Both the position numbers and the translations under genes were made by a program. Below, piece after piece: positions 16,475 through 25,214 of a stretch of DNA of 64,000 nucleotides (the first letter of the stretch is position 1; each line of letters opens with the position of its first letter). Source of the DNA: Pseudooceanicola atlanticus (GTDB lineage Bacteria > Pseudomonadota > Alphaproteobacteria > Rhodobacterales > Rhodobacteraceae); contig NZ_AQQX01000003.1 of the NCBI RefSeq assembly GCF_000768315.1, positions 248,001 through 312,000 of the forward strand. Direction: 5' to 3'. The notes under the pieces were generated by a model. That model searched no databases. It was given only the letters and a program-made list of their open reading frames with translations, and had not been told where the DNA came from.

Positions 16475-17665
16475 TCAGACTTTCGACACTGCCTTCGGCG
16501 CGACCTTGCGCCCCAACAGCCAGGGCGCGACCCGCCACAGGTAGACACCGAATGACAGCGTCCAGAATACGGCGGAAAGATCGACGCCGTCGAAACCACC
16601 GATCACCACACCTTGCCCAACCACACGCGCCAAGGTGGCAGCGCAGATCAAGGCGAAGGCACCCGCGAGCCAGGGTCCGGCAACCAGCGACCGGCCGGTA
16701 TGACCCATCGTGGCCCGCATCATCACCGCCAGCGTCATTCCGGCGACGGCTCCGATGCCCAGCACATGGGCGCTGACAGCCGGCCCCACGAGTCCCGCCG
16801 CGCCGGCTCCGATGGCCGCAAAACCCATCGGCACCATCAGGTATGCGACATGGAGCATCAGAAGAAGCGGCGACCGCCAGGTGGCCAGTCCCCGCCAGCG
16901 CAGCAGCCGCATCAGGTGCAGCAAAGCTGCGGCGCCGCCGAAAAGAACGCTCGCTACGTTTAATGGCGCGATAGCCCAGCTGAAAAGTGCCGCGGCCCCG
17001 ATCAGGATGCAGACACCGTCGAAACGGTTGAACGCAACCGGCATCAGCTCCGACCTGCGTTGGGCAAGCCAGTTCCGCGTGAAGCTGGGCACGATGCGCC
17101 CCCCAATCAGCATGATCAGAAAGATCAGCAGGGCGATCCCCAACCGACGACCGATCTCGGACACGCCCTGGGTCAGCGCCTCGACGTGAAACAGGATATT
17201 TGCCCCCCACAGCAGGGACACCGGGACGAGCACCTTGAGGTTCTTCCAATTGCGCCCGGCCACGATTTCCCGTGCGATCATCGCGGCGACGGCCAGCAGG
17301 AACATCTGGTCGATGATGGCAGCCCCGACCGGACCGACAGGTAACAGCCCCGCGACACCGGCCCGTCCCGCCAGCCACAGCGCCAATAGCACCGCCAATG
17401 GCCAGCCGCGTGTCGGCATCCGCCCGGTCCAGTTGGGCACGGCCGTGAACAGAAACCCGGCGACCACGGCAGCGCCATATCCGAAGATCATCTCGTGGAT
17501 GTGCCAGTCGCTCGGGGCAAAGTGGCCGCTGATGCGGACATCTCCGCGCCAGATCAACCACCACATCGGGATCGCCACGACGGCAAAGAGGCCCGCAAAA
17601 AGAAAGAATGGACGAAAGCCATAGCTGAAGAGTGCCGGACCTTCATAAATTTCGCGCGTTTTCAT
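16475..17665 (-). CDS. nnrS: NnrS family heme/copper membrane protein
   Basis: The 396-residue product has about twelve membrane helices and the family sequences FSYGFRPFFLFAGLFA at the N-terminus, HIHEMIFGYGAAVVAGFLFT (metal-binding histidines) and MRATMGHTGR in the C-terminal third. NnrS protects metabolism against nitric oxide in several bacteria and is typically regulated by NnrR-type activators. ATG 17663-17665 is chosen as the first start after AGGGG. It follows pazS on the same strand with a hairpin between them, and with the divergent regulator forms the left end of the NO block. Confidence 0.95.
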   Translation of the reverse strand: MKTREIYEGPALFSYGFRPFFLFAGLFAVVAIPMWWLIWRGDVRISGHFAPSDWHIHEMIFGYGAAVVAGFLFTAVPNWTGRMPTRGWPLAVLLALWLAGRAGVAGLLPVGPVGAAIIDQMFLLAVAAMIAREIVAGRNWKNLKVLVPVSLLWGANILFHVEALTQGVSEIGRRLGIALLIFLIMLIGGRIVPSFTRNWLAQRRSELMPVAFNRFDGVCILIGAAALFSWAIAPLNVASVLFGGAAALLHLMRLLRWRGLATWRSPLLLMLHVAYLMVPMGFAAIGAGAAGLVGPAVSAHVLGIGAVAGMTLAVMMRATMGHTGRSLVAGPWLAGAFALICAATLARVVGQGVVIGGFDGVDLSAVFWTLSFGVYLWRVAPWLLGRKVAPKAVSKV

Positions 17666-17688
17666 TGATCTTACCCCTGGAAAGCAGT

Positions 17689-17713
17689 CGGGCGGCACCA
17701 CTGGCACCGCCCG
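17689..17713 (-). terminator. Hairpin between pazS and nnrS
   Basis: CGGGCGG (17689-17695) pairs with CCGCCCG (17707-17713) across an 11-base loop. There is no T-run on the minus strand, so it may stabilise the pazS mRNA 3' end or attenuate readthrough into nnrS rather than terminate fully. Confidence 0.4.
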
Positions 17714-17741
17714 GATCGGTCATCAGACGCGGGACGCTGCG

Positions 17742-18170
17742 TCATTCGACCTGGGCAATCAGATCGGCCATGCGGCCCTTCGCCTTGCCCTTCTGCTTCA
17801 CGGCCTCGGCCGCTTCGAGATTGACCGCGTCGCCCACCTGGATCAGCGCGACCATACCCATGGCGTAGTGCGGTGTGCACTTGATGCCGTAGATGCCTTC
17901 GGCCTCGACGGTCAGGTCGAATTCCTTGTTGAACTTGGTCTTGAAGCCCTCGACCCCTTCGGGGAGCATCCCGTCGATATCCTCGACGTTGTGCCCCTTG
18001 TCGGTCGGAATGAACTTCACCACGTCGCCGGGCTGCGCCTTAACGAAGGCAGGCTCAAAGACCATGGCACCTGCCTCGCCTTTGTTCAGCATCTTGACCT
18101 CGAAGGTCTCGGCACCGGCGTCACCGGCGGCAAGGGCAAGTGCGGCGGTCATCATCAGTTTCGTCAGCAT
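17742..18170 (-). CDS. pazS: Pseudoazurin
   Basis: The 142-residue precursor has a Sec signal peptide ([20 protein letters not shown]) and the type-1 copper site: His in TDKGHNVE, then Cys, His and Met in [10 protein letters not shown]. Pseudoazurin carries electrons in the periplasm from the cytochrome bc1 branch to copper nitrite reductase and nitric oxide reductase, and both partners are in this window (nirK, norCB). The second gene of the unit is nnrS. A degenerate NnrR-type box lies 25 bases upstream of its start. Confidence 0.96.
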   Translation of the reverse strand: MLTKLMMTAALALAAGDAGAETFEVKMLNKGEAGAMVFEPAFVKAQPGDVVKFIPTDKGHNVEDIDGMLPEGVEGFKTKFNKEFDLTVEAEGIYGIKCTPHYAMGMVALIQVGDAVNLEAAEAVKQKGKAKGRMADLIAQVE

Positions 18171-18194
18171 CGGAACATCCTTTCATTTGTCCGG

Positions 18195-18208
18195 TTGCGT
18201 TTGCTGAC
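18195..18208. promoter_or_regulatory. Degenerate NnrR-like box upstream of pazS
   Basis: TTGCG-TTTG-CTGAC. One half site and the TTTG spacer are identical to the perfect box before norC (20252-20265); the second half site matches CGCAA in only two of five positions. It lies 25-38 bases upstream of the pazS ATG, in the pazS/regulator divergent region. Confidence 0.35.
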
Positions 18209-18226
18209 CCCGTTATGCGTTAAGGT

Positions 18227-18245
18227 GAGCAACCGAACGTTGCTC
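18227..18245. promoter_or_regulatory. Perfect inverted repeat before the Crp/Fnr regulator
   Basis: GAGCAAC (18227-18233), spacer CGAAC, GTTGCTC (18239-18245). It is 25 bases upstream of the regulator's GTG, a position typical of autoregulatory operators. It does not match the TTGCG-N4-CGCAA consensus, so a different protein or a different spacing is possible. Confidence 0.45.
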
Positions 18246-18269
18246 TGAAACAAACTCCGGACACGAAAC

Positions 18270-18965
18270 GTGCCCAAGCTCGACGAAAGCCTGCTCAGCG
18301 ATCTGCCGCCCTTCTCCCTGCTCGAGAGGTCGCAGATTCGCGAGATCCTGGATCACGCCGTCTCGCGCCGCTACGAAGAGGGCACGGCGATCTTTCGCGA
18401 AGGGCATGACGCGGACCGGTTCTATCTGCTGCTCGACGGCTATCTGCGCGTGGTCAGGACAACGCCCGGTGGTGACCAGATCATCGTGCTGCATATCTCG
18501 CCCGGTCAGCTCTTCGGGATCGCCCCGGCACTTCAGCGCGACACCTACCCCGCGACATCCATCGCCGCCGCCGAGTCGATCGCGCTCTCGTGGCCGGTCA
18601 GCCTCTGGTCCGACTTCACGGCGAACTACCCCGGCTTCGCAACCGAAAGCTACAAGACGCTTGGCCAGCGCCTGGGCCAGATCCAGGAAACGCTGACCGA
18701 GATGGCCACGCAAGCGGTGGAAAAGCGGGTCGCCTGTGCCCTGCTCCGCATGGTCAACCAGAGCGGCCGCAAGACGACCGAAGGGATCGAGATCGCTTTT
18801 CCCGTCACCCGTCAGAACATTTCCGAGATGACCGGCACCACCCTGCACACCGTGAGCCGCCTGCTGTCAGCCTGGCAGAAGGACGGCATCGTGAAATCGA
18901 CGCGCAAGCACATCGTGGTGACGGACCCGCACCAGCTGGTCATCCTGAGCGGCATGCAGGGCTGA
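18270..18965 (+). CDS. nnrR: Crp/Fnr family regulator, NnrR/Dnr type
   Basis: A 231-residue regulator with an N-terminal cyclic-nucleotide-fold sensor (EGTAIFREGHDADRFYLLLDGYLRVV) and a C-terminal helix-turn-helix (FPVTRQNISEMTGTTLHTVSRLL). There is no N-terminal cysteine cluster for a 4Fe-4S centre, so it is not Fnr itself; heme-based NO sensing as in Dnr/NnrR fits the context between pazS/nnrS and nor. The start is GTG 18270. It converges on the antiporter gene with six bases between stops. The symbol rests on family plus neighbourhood, and other Dnr subgroups are possible. Confidence 0.85.
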   Translation: MPKLDESLLSDLPPFSLLERSQIREILDHAVSRRYEEGTAIFREGHDADRFYLLLDGYLRVVRTTPGGDQIIVLHISPGQLFGIAPALQRDTYPATSIAAAESIALSWPVSLWSDFTANYPGFATESYKTLGQRLGQIQETLTEMATQAVEKRVACALLRMVNQSGRKTTEGIEIAFPVTRQNISEMTGTTLHTVSRLLSAWQKDGIVKSTRKHIVVTDPHQLVILSGMQG

Positions 18966-18971
18966 CGCCCT

Positions 18972-19925
18972 TCAGATCAGAAGCCAAGCCAGGTAACCCG
19001 CGTAGCAGGCCAGCATGATCCCGCCCTCGCGCCGCCCGATGCGCCAGCCGGTCCAGGCGAACAGGATCAGCATCAGCGTGGCCCCGCACATCACCCAGAT
19101 GTCGAATTGCAGGATTTCCGTCGGCACGGACAACGGATGAACCAACGCCGTCACGCCCAAAATGCCGAGAATGTTGAAGATGTTGCTGCCCAGCACGTTG
19201 CCCAATGCAACGTCGGCCTCGTTCTTCCGGATCGCAATGATCGACGTCACGAGTTCGGGCATCGAGGTGCCGATAGCCACGATAGTGAGGCCGATCACGG
19301 TTTCGGAAATGCCAGCTGCCTCGGCCAGGGTCACGGCACCTGAAACAAGGTAGCGCGCCCCGAATATCGTCACCGCCAGACCAAACACCGCCGTCAGCAG
19401 ACCCAGCCAAATCGGCTGATCCCTACCTGGAACCGCCTTTGCTTCGGCCTCGTAAACCTCGCCGGCCGCAGTTCGCGACGCCCGGCTTTCCACGATCAGC
19501 GTAAAGGCCAGATAGGCAACAAGAACCACGACAAGGACAAGCCCGGCCAGCCGCCCGATGTCGCCAAGCCACACGACGCCAAGGCACATGAGAGTGGCAA
19601 GTATCATGACCCCGCCATCACGGCGGAACGCGGCCGGCTGGACGGCAATCGGGGTCAGCGCGGCCGTCAGGCCAAGGATCAGCAGGATGTTCCCGATATT
19701 GCTGCCGACGACATTCCCGATGGCAATGCCCGGGGCACCGGCAAACGCCGCTTGCAGGCTCGTCACGAGCTCCGGCGAAGAGGTGCCGAAGCCGACGAGG
19801 GTAAGGCCGATGACCAGTGGCGGCAGACCCAAACGGTTCGCCGCTGAGACCGCGCCCCGGACCAGCATCTCGCCTCCGATCACGAGACCGATCAACCCGA
19901 TCACTACCAATCCGAATGCAGCCAA
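18972..19925 (-). CDS. Calcium/sodium antiporter, CaCA family (YrbG-like)
   Basis: The 317-residue product has the two internally duplicated alpha repeats of CaCA exchangers: VGFGTSSPELVTSLQAA with GNVVGSNIGNILLILG, and IVAIGTSMPELVTSI with GNVLGSNIFNILGILG. About ten membrane segments. The start is TTG 19923-19925, supported by AGGAGG six bases upstream and by no ATG nearby that preserves the first helix. It is unrelated by function to the NO genes on both sides. Confidence 0.92.
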   Translation of the reverse strand: MAAFGLVVIGLIGLVIGGEMLVRGAVSAANRLGLPPLVIGLTLVGFGTSSPELVTSLQAAFAGAPGIAIGNVVGSNIGNILLILGLTAALTPIAVQPAAFRRDGGVMILATLMCLGVVWLGDIGRLAGLVLVVVLVAYLAFTLIVESRASRTAAGEVYEAEAKAVPGRDQPIWLGLLTAVFGLAVTIFGARYLVSGAVTLAEAAGISETVIGLTIVAIGTSMPELVTSIIAIRKNEADVALGNVLGSNIFNILGILGVTALVHPLSVPTEILQFDIWVMCGATLMLILFAWTGWRIGRREGGIMLACYAGYLAWLLI

Positions 19926-19995
19926 GGCGGCCCTCCTCTTTCGCGATCAGAGATAACGCGTGAGAGAGCGGCAACAAGGAGGCTTTGCAAAAATC

Positions 19996-20202
19996 CTACC
20001 AAACGTCCCTGGCTAACTCCGCACGGAATTCATCCTCGTCCAGATCATATTCCAGGCACGCATCGGTAATCGCGTGAAAGGGAGCGATCGGGCAGCCCGG
20101 ACAAAGCATCCGGTGGGCCAGAAACATGGCAGCGGCTTCCGGCCATGCCGCGAAAAGGTCCGCGAGCGGCAGGTCCGGGTCGTCGAAGTCAGGCTTGCTC
20201 AT
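19996..20202 (-). CDS. DUF1858-type small redox protein near nor
   Basis: A 68-residue protein with PLADLFAAWPEAAAMFLAHRM followed by CPGCPIAPFHAITDA and an acidic C-terminus. It matches the DUF1858 or hybrid-cluster-protein-associated redox disulfide domain, in which the CPxC pair is conserved. AAGGA lies seven bases before ATG 20200-20202. It is divergent from norC, and the same NnrR box region lies between them. Role unknown; a thiol, iron or NO-linked function is inference from context. Confidence 0.8.
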   Translation of the reverse strand: MSKPDFDDPDLPLADLFAAWPEAAAMFLAHRMLCPGCPIAPFHAITDACLEYDLDEDEFRAELARDVW

Positions 20203-20251
20203 GGCGGGTCCTTTCATACCCGCATGCTGCGCTCATCTTTCGTTCCGTTCT

Positions 20252-20265
20252 TTGCGTTTGCGCAA
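20252..20265. promoter_or_regulatory. Perfect NnrR-type box upstream of norC
   Basis: TTGCG (20252-20256), spacer TTTG, CGCAA (20261-20265) is a perfect inverted repeat of the form described for NnrR-controlled nor and nir promoters in Rhodobacter. It lies 62 bases before the norC ATG and 49 bases before the divergent DUF1858 gene, so it could control both. Confidence 0.8.
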
Positions 20266-20327
20266 CAAGCGGCCATGCGCCGCCGACTAGACGTCAGGTA
20301 TCCGCAACAATTTGTCGGGACCGCGAC

Positions 20328-20780
20328 ATGTCAGAACTACTCACCAAATCGCGGGCCAGGAACGTGTTCTACGGGGGATCCATCTTCTTCGTCGTCGTGT
20401 TCGTGGCCCTGACGGCGCAGAGCCACCGTCACATCGTGGACAAGGCCACGGCCGGAATGCCCCTCACCGAAGAGGTCCGGCTGGGTAAGCACGTCTGGGA
20501 ACGCCACTCCTGCATCAACTGTCACACGCTGCACGGCGAAGGCGCCTATTTCGCGCCCGAGGTCGGCAACGTGATGACGAGGTGGGGCGCCCAGGACGAC
20601 CCCGAACTCGCCTACGAAATCCTCGACGGATGGATGAAGGCGCAGCCCTCGGGCATCGAGGGCCGCCGCCAGATGCCGCATTTCGAGATCACCGAGGAGG
20701 AGATGCGCGCGCTCGCCGAATTCCTCCGCTGGGCCGATCAGACCGACACCCAGAACTGGCCCCCGAACGACGCGGGCTGA
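20328..20780 (+). CDS. norC: Nitric oxide reductase subunit C
   Basis: The 150-residue membrane-anchored cytochrome c of cNor has an N-terminal helix (NVFYGGSIFFVVVFVALTA), the heme c motif CINCH at about residues 61-65, and the axial Met in GRRQMPHFEI. It takes electrons from pseudoazurin or cytochrome c and passes them to NorB. ATG 20328 gives the family N-terminus MSELLTKSRARNVFYGG; the frame is open far upstream. norB follows after 13 bases. Confidence 0.97.
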   Translation: MSELLTKSRARNVFYGGSIFFVVVFVALTAQSHRHIVDKATAGMPLTEEVRLGKHVWERHSCINCHTLHGEGAYFAPEVGNVMTRWGAQDDPELAYEILDGWMKAQPSGIEGRRQMPHFEITEEEMRALAEFLRWADQTDTQNWPPNDAG

Positions 20781-20793
20781 GGGAGAGAGACCA

Positions 20794-22137
20794 ATGAAAT
20801 ACCAATCACAAAGAGTAGCCTACGCCTACTTCCTCGCGGCCATGGGCCTGTTCGGCATCCAGGTGCTGGGCGGGCTGCTGCTGGGCTGGATCTACGTCTC
20901 GCCCAACACCCTGTCCGAGGTGCTGCCCTTCAACATCGTGCGCATGATCCACACCAACGCGCTGATCGTCTGGCTGCTGCTGGGCTTCTTCGGCGCTGCC
21001 TACTACCTGGTGCCCGAGGAAAGCGAACGCGAGATCTTCTCGGTCAAGCTCGCCTATATCCAGCTGGCGATCCTGGTGGTCGGCACGCTTGGCGCGGTCG
21101 GCTCCTACCTCGTCGGCATCCACGGCGGGCGCGAGTTCCTCGAACAGCCCCTGTGGGTCAAGTTCGGCATCCTTGTCGCGGCAGTGATCTTCCTCGTCAA
21201 CGTTTCGCTGACCTTCCTCGCAGGGCGCAAGACGGCGATCACCAACATCCTGATGATGGGCCTCTGGCTGCTCTGCCTGCTCTGGGTCTTTGCCTTCATC
21301 AACCCCGACAACCTGTCGCTCGACAAGATGTATTGGTGGATGGTCGTGCACCTCTGGGTCGAGGCGACCTGGGAGCTGGTGATGGCCGCGATCCTCGGCT
21401 TCCTGATGCTGAAACTCACCGGCGTCGACCGGGAGGTGATCGAGAAATGGCTCTACGTCATCGTAGCCACGGCGCTCTTCTCGGGGATCCTCGGCACCGG
21501 GCACCATTTCTACTGGATCGGCACACCGGGCTACTGGCAGTGGATCGGCTCGATCTTCTCGACCTTCGAGGTGGTCCCCTTCTTCGCCATGATGTCCTTC
21601 GCCTTCGTGATGGTCTGGAAGGGCCGCAAGAACCACCCCAACAAGGCCGCACTTTTGTGGTCGCTCGGGTCCTCCACCGTGGCCTTCTTCGGCGCGGGCG
21701 TCTGGGGCTTCCTGCACACGCTGCACGGGGTGAACTTCTACACCCACGGCACGCAGATCACCGCTGCCCACGGCCACCTCGCCTTCTACGGCGCCTATGT
21801 GGCCCTGAACCTCGCGATGTTCAGCTATGCCATGCCGCTGCTGCGGAACCGCGCGCCCTACAACCAGGTGCTCAACATGGCGAGCTTCTGGCTGATGACC
21901 GGCGGGATGGCCTTCATGACCTTCACGCTGACCTTCGCCGGCACGATCCAGACGCATATGCAGCGGATCGTGGGCGACTACTACATGGACGTGCAGGACC
22001 AGCTTGGCCTCTTCTACCTGATGCGCTTCGGCTCGGGAGTGGCGGTGGTCCTCGGTGCGCTCCTCTTCATCTATTCCATGCTCGTGGTGCGCCGCGAGGT
22101 GGTCAAACCCGGCCCAGTCGCCGTTCCGGGAGAGTGA
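20794..22137 (+). CDS. norB: Nitric oxide reductase subunit B
   Basis: The 447-residue catalytic subunit reduces 2 NO to N2O. It has twelve membrane helices and the histidine ligands of the heme b, heme b3 and FeB sites in MIHTNALIVWLLLG, VVHLWVEATWEL, GTGHHFYWIG and AAHGHLAFYGAY. Length and sequence match the cytochrome c-dependent (cNor) type, not the longer quinol type, which agrees with the presence of norC. GGGAGAGAGACCA precedes the ATG. Followed four bases later by norQ. Confidence 0.98.
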   Translation: MKYQSQRVAYAYFLAAMGLFGIQVLGGLLLGWIYVSPNTLSEVLPFNIVRMIHTNALIVWLLLGFFGAAYYLVPEESEREIFSVKLAYIQLAILVVGTLGAVGSYLVGIHGGREFLEQPLWVKFGILVAAVIFLVNVSLTFLAGRKTAITNILMMGLWLLCLLWVFAFINPDNLSLDKMYWWMVVHLWVEATWELVMAAILGFLMLKLTGVDREVIEKWLYVIVATALFSGILGTGHHFYWIGTPGYWQWIGSIFSTFEVVPFFAMMSFAFVMVWKGRKNHPNKAALLWSLGSSTVAFFGAGVWGFLHTLHGVNFYTHGTQITAAHGHLAFYGAYVALNLAMFSYAMPLLRNRAPYNQVLNMASFWLMTGGMAFMTFTLTFAGTIQTHMQRIVGDYYMDVQDQLGLFYLMRFGSGVAVVLGALLFIYSMLVVRREVVKPGPVAVPGE

Positions 22138-22141
22138 TCCG

Positions 22142-22936
22142 ATGAAAGACCTGAACACACCCGACCTGCCGTTCTACCAGCCTGTCGCCGATGAATGCGC
22201 GGTGTTTGAAACGGCCCATGCCAACGCTCTGCCCCTTCTTTTGAAGGGGCCGACCGGCTGCGGCAAGACGCGCTTCGTCGAACACATGGCGGCGCGTCTG
22301 GACCTGCCGCTCCACACCGTGGCCTGCCATGACGACCTCTCGGCCGCCGACCTGATCGGCCGCTACCTGCTGAAAGGCGGCGAAACCGTCTGGGTCGACG
22401 GGCCGCTTACCCGGGCGGTGCGCGAGGGCGGCATCTGCTACCTCGACGAGGTGGTGGAGGCCCGAAAGGATGTCACCGTCGTGCTGCACCCGCTGACCGA
22501 TGATCGGCGCAGGCTGGTGATCGACAAGACGGGCGAGGAACTGGTCGCCCCAGACAGCTTCATGCTCGTCGCCAGCTACAACCCCGGCTACCAGAACATC
22601 CTCAAGAAGCTGAAGCCATCCACCCGGCAGCGCTTCGTCTCTGTCGGGTTCGACTTCCCGACACCGGAGGTCGAGGTGCCGGTGGTCATGCGCGAAAGCG
22701 GGCTGGAAGATGGTCGCGCGAAGGCCTTGGTCCGACTGGCGGGCGGCATCCGCAACCTCTCGGGCATGGACCTGGAAGAAGGGGTATCCACCCGCCTGCT
22801 GATCTACGCCGCCACGATGATCGCCAAGGGGATGCCCATCGACCGGGCGCTTCAGGCGGCCATCATCGAACCGCTCAGCGATGAACCGGACGTTCAACAG
22901 GCCCTGCGCGATATCGCCAGCGCCGTATTCGGGTGA
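22142..22936 (+). CDS. norQ: NorQ, MoxR-type AAA+ ATPase for Nor assembly
   Basis: A 264-residue AAA+ protein with Walker A GPTGCGKT at residues 36-43, Walker B ICYLDEVVEA and a sensor region VASYNPGYQ. NorQ works with NorD to insert the non-heme iron FeB into NorB. ATG 22142 follows the norB stop by four bases. The upstream frame is open but reads into norB in another phase. Confidence 0.96.
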   Translation: MKDLNTPDLPFYQPVADECAVFETAHANALPLLLKGPTGCGKTRFVEHMAARLDLPLHTVACHDDLSAADLIGRYLLKGGETVWVDGPLTRAVREGGICYLDEVVEARKDVTVVLHPLTDDRRRLVIDKTGEELVAPDSFMLVASYNPGYQNILKKLKPSTRQRFVSVGFDFPTPEVEVPVVMRESGLEDGRAKALVRLAGGIRNLSGMDLEEGVSTRLLIYAATMIAKGMPIDRALQAAIIEPLSDEPDVQQALRDIASAVFG

Positions 22937-22940
22937 TGCC

Positions 22941-24815
22941 ATGATCCACGTTCTCGACCTCATGGAGCCGGAGGAAACTGTCGGTAACCTCTGGCACGAC
23001 ATGGCCACGCGCCGCGCCGCGACGGATGCGGACCGCGCCGTAACATTCGACGCCGTGCGCCCCAGCCTTGCCGCGCTCTTCCGGGCACTCGGTGGCCCGG
23101 CGGGGGTCGAGATCGTGGCCTCGCCCCTCGCCTCCTCTGACCATCGGCCCGGCCTTTTCCGCCGGGTCGGCACCCCGCGCGAAATGGTGCATGTTGCAGA
23201 CTTCGACGGTGACCGGCTGCGGCTACCGCCGGTGATGGACTGCTTTTCCACACGGGAGCTCAACCGCGCCGCCTATCTCTGGCTTGCTTCAATCGCAGCC
23301 TTTGCCACGGTGCCCGCGCGGCTGGCCGACGGTTATCGCAACGACCTCGCCCAGATCGCGGCCAACGAGACCGCGATGGACCGCGCATTCCGCGCCTGCC
23401 CGGGCCTACAGGCGGACTACCGCGCACTCTGCCTCGAAACCTGCGCCTTGCGCAAACGCGGCGCCCTGCCCCGACACGAAGCATCCATCGAACTGATGAT
23501 CCTCGATCAGATAGGCTGTCAGCGTGGCGGGATCGGAGAAATCGACGCCCCCGCCCCGCGTGGCTACCGTACTTTTGCCCCGGTCCCGATCTGGCTGCGG
23601 TTCCTGCCGCGGACCACCGGCAAGGGCGCGTCGGACACGGCGGAGGAACCCGATCAGGCCCCCGCCTTCGCAGTTCCCAGCCGGAAAGAGGCGAAACGCG
23701 AAGAACGCGATCAGGCCAACCGCAACGACGGGTTCATCATCCATCGGTTCGAGACGATCATGTCCTGGGCCGAAAGCCTGAACATCAACCGCATGGTCGA
23801 TGACGACGATCAGGACAATGCCGCAAAGGCCGCCGAGGATCAGGACCACCTGACATTCTCGGAGAACATGAAACGAGCCGCAACCCGCCTGCGCCTGTCG
23901 CTGGACCTGTCGCCGCAGGATGCCGATCACGAGAAGCTGGCCGGCAAGTTCACCTACCCCGAATGGAACCGCCGCACCGGCGATTACATGCCCGGCCATA
24001 CCCGCGTGCTGGAAGCCCTCGCGAAACCGCGCGCCGAATACGCCCCCGACCCGCGCCTCGTCGCCCGGGTCAAACGCCAGTTCGCGCCGCTGCATCCGCG
24101 CCGCGTCGTCCTGCCCCGCCAGATCGACGGGGAGGACCTGGATCTCGACGCGCTTGTCACCTCCCGCACCGACATCACCTGCGGGCAGGAAGGGTCCGAC
24201 CGGGTCTGGCAGGCTGGACGTCCCATAGCCCGCGACCTGAGCGTCGCGATCCTGATGGACTGCTCCCGCTCGACCGAAGCCGCAATCGGCGACACCTCCG
24301 TCATCGAGGTCGCCCGCGAAGCCCTGTCATCGCTTGCCGAAGGGATCGACACCGCCGGGGACCGCCTTGGCATCTGGGGGTTCTCCTCGCTCCGCCGCGA
24401 CCGGGTCTTCCTGCACCGGGCGAAAATGTTCGAGGAGCCGATGTCGCCAGGCATCACCGCCCGCATCGGCGGGCTGACGCCGGGCCACTACACAAGGCTC
24501 GGCGCCGCGATCCGCCATGTCTCGGCCCAGCTGGCCGAAGAAGGTGCGACCCGCCGCCTGCTGCTGGTTCTGACCGACGGCAAACCCAACGACCTCGACC
24601 ATTACGAGGGTCAGCACGGGATCGAGGACAGCCGCATGGCCGTCCGCGAGGCACGCGCCCTCGGCCAGGCCGTTCATGGCGTCATCGTCGATCAGGATGG
24701 ACAGGACTGGTTCGCCCGCATCTTCGGCCGCGCCGGCTTTACCCTGCTGCCGCATCCCGAACGCCTGCCTCGCGCCCTGCCCGAGATCTATCAAACCCTG
24801 ACCATGGAGAGCTGA
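22941..24815 (+). CDS. norD: NorD, VWA-domain partner of NorQ
   Basis: The 624-residue product has a charged N-terminal two-thirds and a C-terminal von Willebrand A domain from about residue 430 with the metal-ion-dependent adhesion motif MDCSRSTEA, then LVLTDGKPNDLD. It is the usual length for NorD. ATG 22941 lies four bases after norQ. The central acidic stretch MVDDDDQDNAAKAAEDQDH separates the two parts. Confidence 0.95.
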   Translation: MIHVLDLMEPEETVGNLWHDMATRRAATDADRAVTFDAVRPSLAALFRALGGPAGVEIVASPLASSDHRPGLFRRVGTPREMVHVADFDGDRLRLPPVMDCFSTRELNRAAYLWLASIAAFATVPARLADGYRNDLAQIAANETAMDRAFRACPGLQADYRALCLETCALRKRGALPRHEASIELMILDQIGCQRGGIGEIDAPAPRGYRTFAPVPIWLRFLPRTTGKGASDTAEEPDQAPAFAVPSRKEAKREERDQANRNDGFIIHRFETIMSWAESLNINRMVDDDDQDNAAKAAEDQDHLTFSENMKRAATRLRLSLDLSPQDADHEKLAGKFTYPEWNRRTGDYMPGHTRVLEALAKPRAEYAPDPRLVARVKRQFAPLHPRRVVLPRQIDGEDLDLDALVTSRTDITCGQEGSDRVWQAGRPIARDLSVAILMDCSRSTEAAIGDTSVIEVAREALSSLAEGIDTAGDRLGIWGFSSLRRDRVFLHRAKMFEEPMSPGITARIGGLTPGHYTRLGAAIRHVSAQLAEEGATRRLLLVLTDGKPNDLDHYEGQHGIEDSRMAVREARALGQAVHGVIVDQDGQDWFARIFGRAGFTLLPHPERLPRALPEIYQTLTMES

Positions 24816-24816
24816 G

Positions 24817-25002
24817 ATGAAACGCATCCTCGCCACCGCCCCCTATCTTGCCATGACCCTGCCCGCCACCGCTCTGGCGGAGGCCTACGACCGCCCCATC
24901 CCGCAACCCCAGACGGAAACGGCGGAGTTCTGGTTCTTCGTCGGCTCGATCGCGCTGCTGCTGTCACTCGTCGCCGTGCAGATGCTGGTGAGCCGTCGAT
25001 GA
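24817..25002 (+). CDS. Small membrane protein of the nor operon
   Basis: A 61-residue protein with a signal-like N-terminus (ILATAPYLAMTLPATALA) followed by a second hydrophobic helix (WFFVGSIALLLSLVAVQMLV). It occupies the place of norE in Paracoccus-type norCBQDEF operons but is far shorter than the cox III-like NorE, so that symbol is not used. Starts one base after the norD stop and overlaps the next gene by four bases. Confidence 0.8.
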   Translation: MKRILATAPYLAMTLPATALAEAYDRPIPQPQTETAEFWFFVGSIALLLSLVAVQMLVSRR

Positions 25003-25214
25003 GACCCTCGCCCAAGCTCTTCGCGGCGCTCTATCCCTTCGGGGCCGGGGCCATGGGGGTGAACCTCTTCTTCGCCTCACTCATCGGGTCGTGGCTGGGC
25101 TGGCCGGTGCTGACGCCCTGGCAATCCGTCGCCGGGGGGCTGGTCATCGGCTTGCCCGCGACCTACGCCTTTGCCTGTCACATCGTGCGACTGATGGAGA
25201 AAGCCGAAAGCTGA
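24999..25214 (+). CDS. NorF-like small membrane protein
   Basis: The 71-residue product has two membrane helices (LFAALYPFGAGAMGVNLFFASL; VAGGLVIGLPATYAFACHIV, both quoted in full only in part of their length) and ends with EKAES. Size, topology and position match NorF, which supports NO reductase activity or assembly. The ATGA overlap with the previous gene and a one-base overlap with nnrU indicate one transcript. Confidence 0.75.
   Translation: MRPSPKLFAALYPFGAGAMGVNLFFASLIGSWLGWPVLTPWQSVAGGLVIGLPATYAFACHIVRLMEKAES

Noticed and set aside
20806-22158. 450-codon minus-strand frame
   Set aside because: It is antisense to norB and is dominated by His, Asp, Glu and Gln, as expected from the reverse complement of membrane-protein codons.
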